DNA from: T3Sed10-241 sp036751905
GTDB lineage: Bacteria > Bacteroidota > Bacteroidia > Flavobacteriales_D > Cryomorphaceae
NCBI GenBank assembly: GCA_036751905.1
Contig: DAIOTP010000021.1
Span: 1-34,217 of the forward strand
Reading direction: 5' to 3'
DNA: 34,217 nt
The notes below the pieces were generated by a model. The model was not told where the DNA came from. It ran no database searches and worked only from the letters and a program-made list of their open reading frames with translations. Each line of letters begins with the position of its first letter. Position 1 is the first letter of the stretch. Positions 30,972 through 34,217 of the stretch are shown piece by piece. A program made the translations under genes and the position numbers.

Positions 30972-33755
30972 TTAAATTGTGTAGCGAATGCCCAAGAAAT
31001 AAGTTTGCCAGTAGAAGTCTTCGCGAACCAACATGCGCTCGCTTGTATCAAGCCAAGGCAGGGCCTGTGGATTGGAGGCGTTGGGAAGCAAAACATCAGC
31101 ACGCAGTGGCGTATTCAAGATATTGTTAATCTTCACATATCCAATAACGCGCTTTCCGAGGCGCTTCTCAGCCGAAAAATCGAGCTGGGTGAAAGCGCGC
31201 TGCCATATGTCATTGTCAAGGTAAACCGAGACCCCGATAATTCTTTTTCCAGTGTACACCATGGATAGCTGCATATCCAGGCCAAGCTTACTGTCCTTGT
31301 AGAGCAGTGATGCATTGGCAATATGATCAGACTGGCCTTGAAGTGGTCTGGTTTGCTCTTCGGTCCGCGAAGTGAGGCTGCCTTCTTCGTTTCGAAAGCG
31401 GAACAATTTAGTGGTGGTAATCTGTGAATTTGTGTAGGTATAAAAAGCCCTGACACCCCATTTATTGAAATACTTGGTGTAATCGAACTCTACGCCATAG
31501 TTGTTGGCAGTCCCGAAGTTATTGGGCTGCAAAAAGATTGATTGTCCATCAATAACCAAGGCGCTTTCTATTGGATTGTCGATGCGTTTGTAAAAAATCC
31601 CTACCATGATTTGGTCAAGAGCTGTTGGAAAATGTTCCCAACGCAAGTCGAAATTATCGGCTTGGGTGCGTTCGAGAAACGGATTCCCCCGTTCCCGGAA
31701 GTCATCCTCATTGATTTCATAAGGAATTACTTCAAAGAAATTAGGCCTGCTCAGTGATTTAAAGTAGGAGGCACGAATGTTGGTCTTTGCGGTAAGCATG
31801 TACTTAAGGTGCATACTGGGGAGAACATCGATATAGGCTATGCTTCCAACCCGTCCAGGTATCTGAGGTGGAGAATCAGTGTCCCAGCTAAAGTCAGTTT
31901 GCTCCATGCGTACGCCTCCAAGCACCTGTAAATCGCCCACCCTGAACTTGAATTGACCAAAAAATGCAAGAACATCTTCCTGTGATCTGTAATTCAATGG
32001 GTCGGTTGGTGTACCACCAGGGTTGAAAATATTAAAGGTTGCATCAAAAATGCTTCCTGACCACACTTGATTGATTGGACTGGGGCGCAGCAAATAAGCG
32101 TCAAAGTGATTGTCCCTGTTTTTGTGCCGGTACATACTCCCCACTTTAAATTCTACATCAGTGTTCAGCATCAGCTGGTTGTATGTTAGGTTCAGGTAAC
32201 CTGCAAGATCGTTGTCACTATTGCTTGTGTATCTTCTTCTGAAATCCCTATCGTAAATCAAGGGCTCCTGTTCTATAATTCCATCATCGCCCCGAAACGC
32301 TCCCGACAGGAAACGAATTTCAGCCATGTCGGGATCATCATTGGTTGCAAGCGAATACACTGCTGACCAATCTATAAGAAAGCCTCCGCCCAAGAAACGG
32401 TGCTTGCCTTGAAGGGTACTGTTGTATATATTTCTTATTTGCTGGCGGCTCCGGGTATTGTACTCTATTCTTCCTGTGCCAACTCCCTGAGCGCGACCAA
32501 TCCTTAAGTTGGTATCCACCATATCACGGGTCTCTATATCATTTAGACCTATGTAGGCATTGTACCAGTCAATCCGGTGATTGCGGCTAAACTCATAATC
32601 AAGCTTGGCATGCACCCCCGATCTGATTTGTTGGGTTGAGAACTCCCTGTCCTGAATAACATTGAATGAAGGAGTGTTGGTCTCTCGGTCGGTATCATTG
32701 CTGATAAATAGGCTATTGGCACCTCGGAATGTATTTTGGTAGCTTCCCGCAACAAGCACACCAAGTTTTCCATCAATGAATCTGTTGCCAATGCTAAGCC
32801 CATATATCTGATTGACCATGGGGGTTTCCTGCACGAAGTTCACGTTGTCCAATGGAAAATCTCCTATTGAAGCACGAAAATCATTGCCGTTTAAATACCT
32901 CGGCGATTTTTGTGAAATTCCTGACCTGTCAAACGAGGTAAATGGCCTGTCAAAATACAACTGATTGTATCCTGTTCCAATATTCACATTCAGTGTAAAC
33001 CGGTCAGGAGCACTCTTCATTTTCATGTCAATAACCCCGCCTATTGCATCGCCTTCCATACTCGGAGTAAGTGCTTTGGTTACTTCAAGCCGTTCTAACA
33101 GATCAGCGGGGAATATGTCGAGTGGCACATACCTATTCTTCGTTTCGGGCGATGGTATTTTGATACCATTTACAAGGGTGTAGTTGTAACGCTTGTCCAT
33201 GCCGCGTACAATTGCGTGTTGGCCATCACCGTTATTGTTGCGCTCCAGCGATACCCCCGAAACGCGCTGTACAACGTTAGCAACTGTGATGTCGGGCGAT
33301 ACTTCAATGCTTTTGGCTGATATTACATTGATAACATTATCAGCATTTTTTTCACTGGCTCTGGCGCTCCTGTCTGAAGCCTGACCCATTTGACCTACTA
33401 TTTCAACCTGCCCCAGATCTAAACCAGCTTCATTCATTCTGATATCAAGGGTTACCTTTTCGCTGTCACTTTTTATGGTGAAGTCGATGGTGGCTTTTTC
33501 GTAAGAGATAAAACTTATCTCCAATTTGTAGGATCCAGGTGTAATATTGTCGACTATGTAAGAGCCGTCAAGCCCGGAAATGCCGTGCTTTTGTGTACCA
33601 GCTATCACCACCATTGCGCCTGTCAGTGGCTCTCCAGTAAGCGCATCTTTAATTTTTCCCCTTACTTCACCAGCCCGCACTGAGTGCATAGCTACAATGG
33701 AGAATGCCAAAATAATAATCAACGACCGCAGGTTCAACACGTGCATTTTTTGCAT
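30972..33755 (-). CDS. TonB-dependent outer-membrane receptor (CarboxypepD-regulatory N-domain)
   Basis: This is a 927-residue receptor. The signal peptide (about 1-28, ending HSVRAG) precedes a carboxypeptidase-regulatory-like domain (about 29-110, VRGKIKDALTGEPLTGAMVVI). The plug (about 125-240) contains NVVQRVSGVSLERN, IVRGMDKRYNYTLVNGIKIP and RLEVTKALTPSMEGDAIGGVIDM; a barrel follows and ends YFLGIRYTI. The RLEV.K.LTP.M.GDAIGG form marks a receptor subgroup shared by Bacteroidota and Proteobacteria, distinct from the metal-type receptor at 24371. No SusD homologue follows; instead a beta-helix lipoprotein does. In my recollection this subgroup is sometimes encoded with phytases, but no recognised phytase is here. 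I chose ATG at 33755 rather than an in-frame TTG at 33761. Upstream TTAAC repeats suggest control by an OmpR-family regulator. Confidence 0.9.
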   Translation of the reverse strand: MQKMHVLNLRSLIIILAFSIVAMHSVRAGEVRGKIKDALTGEPLTGAMVVIAGTQKHGISGLDGSYIVDNITPGSYKLEISFISYEKATIDFTIKSDSEKVTLDIRMNEAGLDLGQVEIVGQMGQASDRSARASEKNADNVINVISAKSIEVSPDITVANVVQRVSGVSLERNNNGDGQHAIVRGMDKRYNYTLVNGIKIPSPETKNRYVPLDIFPADLLERLEVTKALTPSMEGDAIGGVIDMKMKSAPDRFTLNVNIGTGYNQLYFDRPFTSFDRSGISQKSPRYLNGNDFRASIGDFPLDNVNFVQETPMVNQIYGLSIGNRFIDGKLGVLVAGSYQNTFRGANSLFISNDTDRETNTPSFNVIQDREFSTQQIRSGVHAKLDYEFSRNHRIDWYNAYIGLNDIETRDMVDTNLRIGRAQGVGTGRIEYNTRSRQQIRNIYNSTLQGKHRFLGGGFLIDWSAVYSLATNDDPDMAEIRFLSGAFRGDDGIIEQEPLIYDRDFRRRYTSNSDNDLAGYLNLTYNQLMLNTDVEFKVGSMYRHKNRDNHFDAYLLRPSPINQVWSGSIFDATFNIFNPGGTPTDPLNYRSQEDVLAFFGQFKFRVGDLQVLGGVRMEQTDFSWDTDSPPQIPGRVGSIAYIDVLPSMHLKYMLTAKTNIRASYFKSLSRPNFFEVIPYEINEDDFRERGNPFLERTQADNFDLRWEHFPTALDQIMVGIFYKRIDNPIESALVIDGQSIFLQPNNFGTANNYGVEFDYTKYFNKWGVRAFYTYTNSQITTTKLFRFRNEEGSLTSRTEEQTRPLQGQSDHIANASLLYKDSKLGLDMQLSMVYTGKRIIGVSVYLDNDIWQRAFTQLDFSAEKRLGKRVIGYVKINNILNTPLRADVLLPNASNPQALPWLDTSERMLVREDFYWQTYFLGIRYTI

Positions 33756-33772
33756 TTTCAATATTAGCGCCG

Positions 33773-33780
33773 CAAAGGTG
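33773..33780 (-). promoter_or_regulatory. Candidate -7 element for the right-hand TonB-receptor operon
   Basis: On the minus strand this is CACCTTTG, one base off TAnnTTTG, 17 bases before the ATG at 33755. A TTTG lies 13 bases further upstream. The spacing is short, so this assignment is tentative. Confidence 0.35.
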
Positions 33781-33802
33781 TAATTTGGAATTTCAAAAAA
33801 GA

Positions 33803-33860
33803 TTAACTGATATTTACCTTTATATTAACAAAAGTGCTCTAAAATTAACATGCAGTTAAC
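33803..33860. promoter_or_regulatory. Cluster of TTAAC half-sites upstream of the TonB-receptor operon
   Basis: TTAAC occurs at 33803, 33825, 33845 and 33856, with TTTAC at 33813. The start-to-start distances (10, 12, 20, 11) keep the boxes near one face of the helix. The best pair, TTAACATGCAGTTAAC (33845-33860), has an exact 11-base period. The cluster begins just upstream of the presumed -33 region, where an OmpR-type activator would bind. Confidence 0.45.
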
Positions 33861-34050
33861 TAAACAGGTCTAATAAACTGACATTCTATTAATTAAGCCA
33901 AATTATACAAGAAGCAATCAATCTTAAAATAAATCACCTCTTTTTAAGACCCTATCCTCAAAGTGTTTTTGTTGATGTGCACAAATACAATGCATGACTT
34001 CACTTACCAAAGCGAAATAGCACTTAAAGTCCATTTGGAGAGCCTTCAGT

Positions 34051-34123
34051 AAAAAAAGCCTTCCGTCCGCTACGCGTCTGGGGTTTTTTATGCCCCAAAA
34101 AATCCTTCAAGCGGAAAAGGCTT
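34051..34123 (-). terminator. Minus-strand terminator-like long hairpin
   Basis: AAGCCTT (34056-34062) pairs with AAGGCTT (34117-34123), and CCGCT (34067-34071) pairs with AGCGG (34110-34114). On the minus strand the stem is followed by a run of seven T (34051-34057, partly within the stem). Inside lies GGGG-TTTTTT-ATG-CCCC-AAAAAA. It could end a minus-strand transcript coming from beyond the right edge of the window. Confidence 0.5.
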
Positions 34124-34164
34124 GGGATTAATTGCTGCTCCCCATAATGCCAACGCTTTTGTTG

Positions 34165-34200
34165 AAGCTGTCTCATAACTGGGGCAGCTTTTTTTGTTTT
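34165..34200 (+). terminator. Plus-strand rho-independent terminator without an evident gene
   Basis: AAGCTGTCTCA pairs with TGGGGCAGCTT around TAAC (11 bp, including two G-U pairs), followed by TTTTTGTTTT. This is a strong intrinsic terminator for a plus-strand transcript, but no plus-strand gene lies between 23012 and this point. Confidence 0.7.
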
Positions 34201-34217
34201 GTTGCTTGTGAGATTTG

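Larger units (their letters stand above)
33756..34217. other. Gene-free region with receptor promoter, TTAAC repeats and two opposed hairpins
   Basis: No convincing coding frame lies in these 460 bases. From left to right the region holds the receptor promoter, a cluster of TTAAC boxes (33803-33860), an AT-rich stretch without recognisable structure (about 33865-34050), a minus-strand terminator-like hairpin (34051-34123) and a plus-strand terminator (34165-34200). A short untranslated RNA ending at either hairpin is possible. Confidence 0.5.

Noticed and set aside
34080..34102. H-type RNA pseudoknot from GGGG-T6-ATG-CCCC-A6
   Set aside because: Both stems cannot form fully at once, because two of the three connecting loops would have zero length. 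At most the pairings are alternatives.

Overview
The window is chromosomal DNA of a Bacteroidota bacterium, most likely Flavobacteriales (Cryomorphaceae/Schleiferiaceae-like; the lineage below phylum is inference). The signs are two large secreted proteins with the C-terminal domain of type B type IX secretion (T9SS) cargo, TonB-dependent receptors with carboxypeptidase-regulatory N-domains, lipoproteins with a short lipobox followed by an acidic stretch, few Shine-Dalgarno sites, frequent TTG/GTG starts, and repeated matches to the Bacteroidota -7 promoter element TAnnTTTG. I see no tRNA, rRNA, CRISPR array, transposase, integrase or phage gene.

Layout. 1-6065: two tandem T9SS adhesin-like proteins (the first truncated by the window edge). 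6147-8065: lgt overlapping a secreted endonuclease/exonuclease/phosphatase-family protein. 8066-8326: a 125-bp imperfect palindrome followed by a perfect 28-bp palindromic terminator. 8327-15371 (minus): gyrB, a plugless outer-membrane barrel, and a 1037-aa TPR protein that overlaps the barrel gene by 4 bp. 15557-17119 (plus): an ftsE-type ATPase and a family 2 glycosyltransferase. 17155-19090 (minus): a family 4 glycosyltransferase and an orphan OmpR-type response regulator. 19365-24283: a Na/Pi cotransporter with an added periplasmic domain, a small lipoprotein, a LuxE-like acyl-protein synthetase and tyrS, arranged as tightly convergent or divergent pairs, two of which share stop-codon bases. 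24371-27404 (minus): a likely metal-handling operon (Cys-rich secreted protein, HMA-like protein, TonB receptor with a Cys-Cys plug motif). 27603-33755 (minus): a second TonB receptor followed by beta-helix, beta-propeller and leucine-rich-repeat lipoproteins. 33756-34217: gene-free DNA with direct repeats and two opposed terminator-like hairpins.

How it may work together. The most interesting signal is a direct repeat of the form TTAAC-N6-TTAA (11-bp period). It lies just upstream of the predicted -33 region of three transcription units: the Na/Pi cotransporter, the orphan response regulator itself, and the right-hand TonB-receptor/lipoprotein operon. An 11-bp direct repeat is the geometry used by OmpR/PhoB-family regulators. 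My inference is a small phosphate- or organophosphate-related regulon controlled by this regulator, whose receiver domain has lost two normally conserved residues. This needs comparative and binding data.
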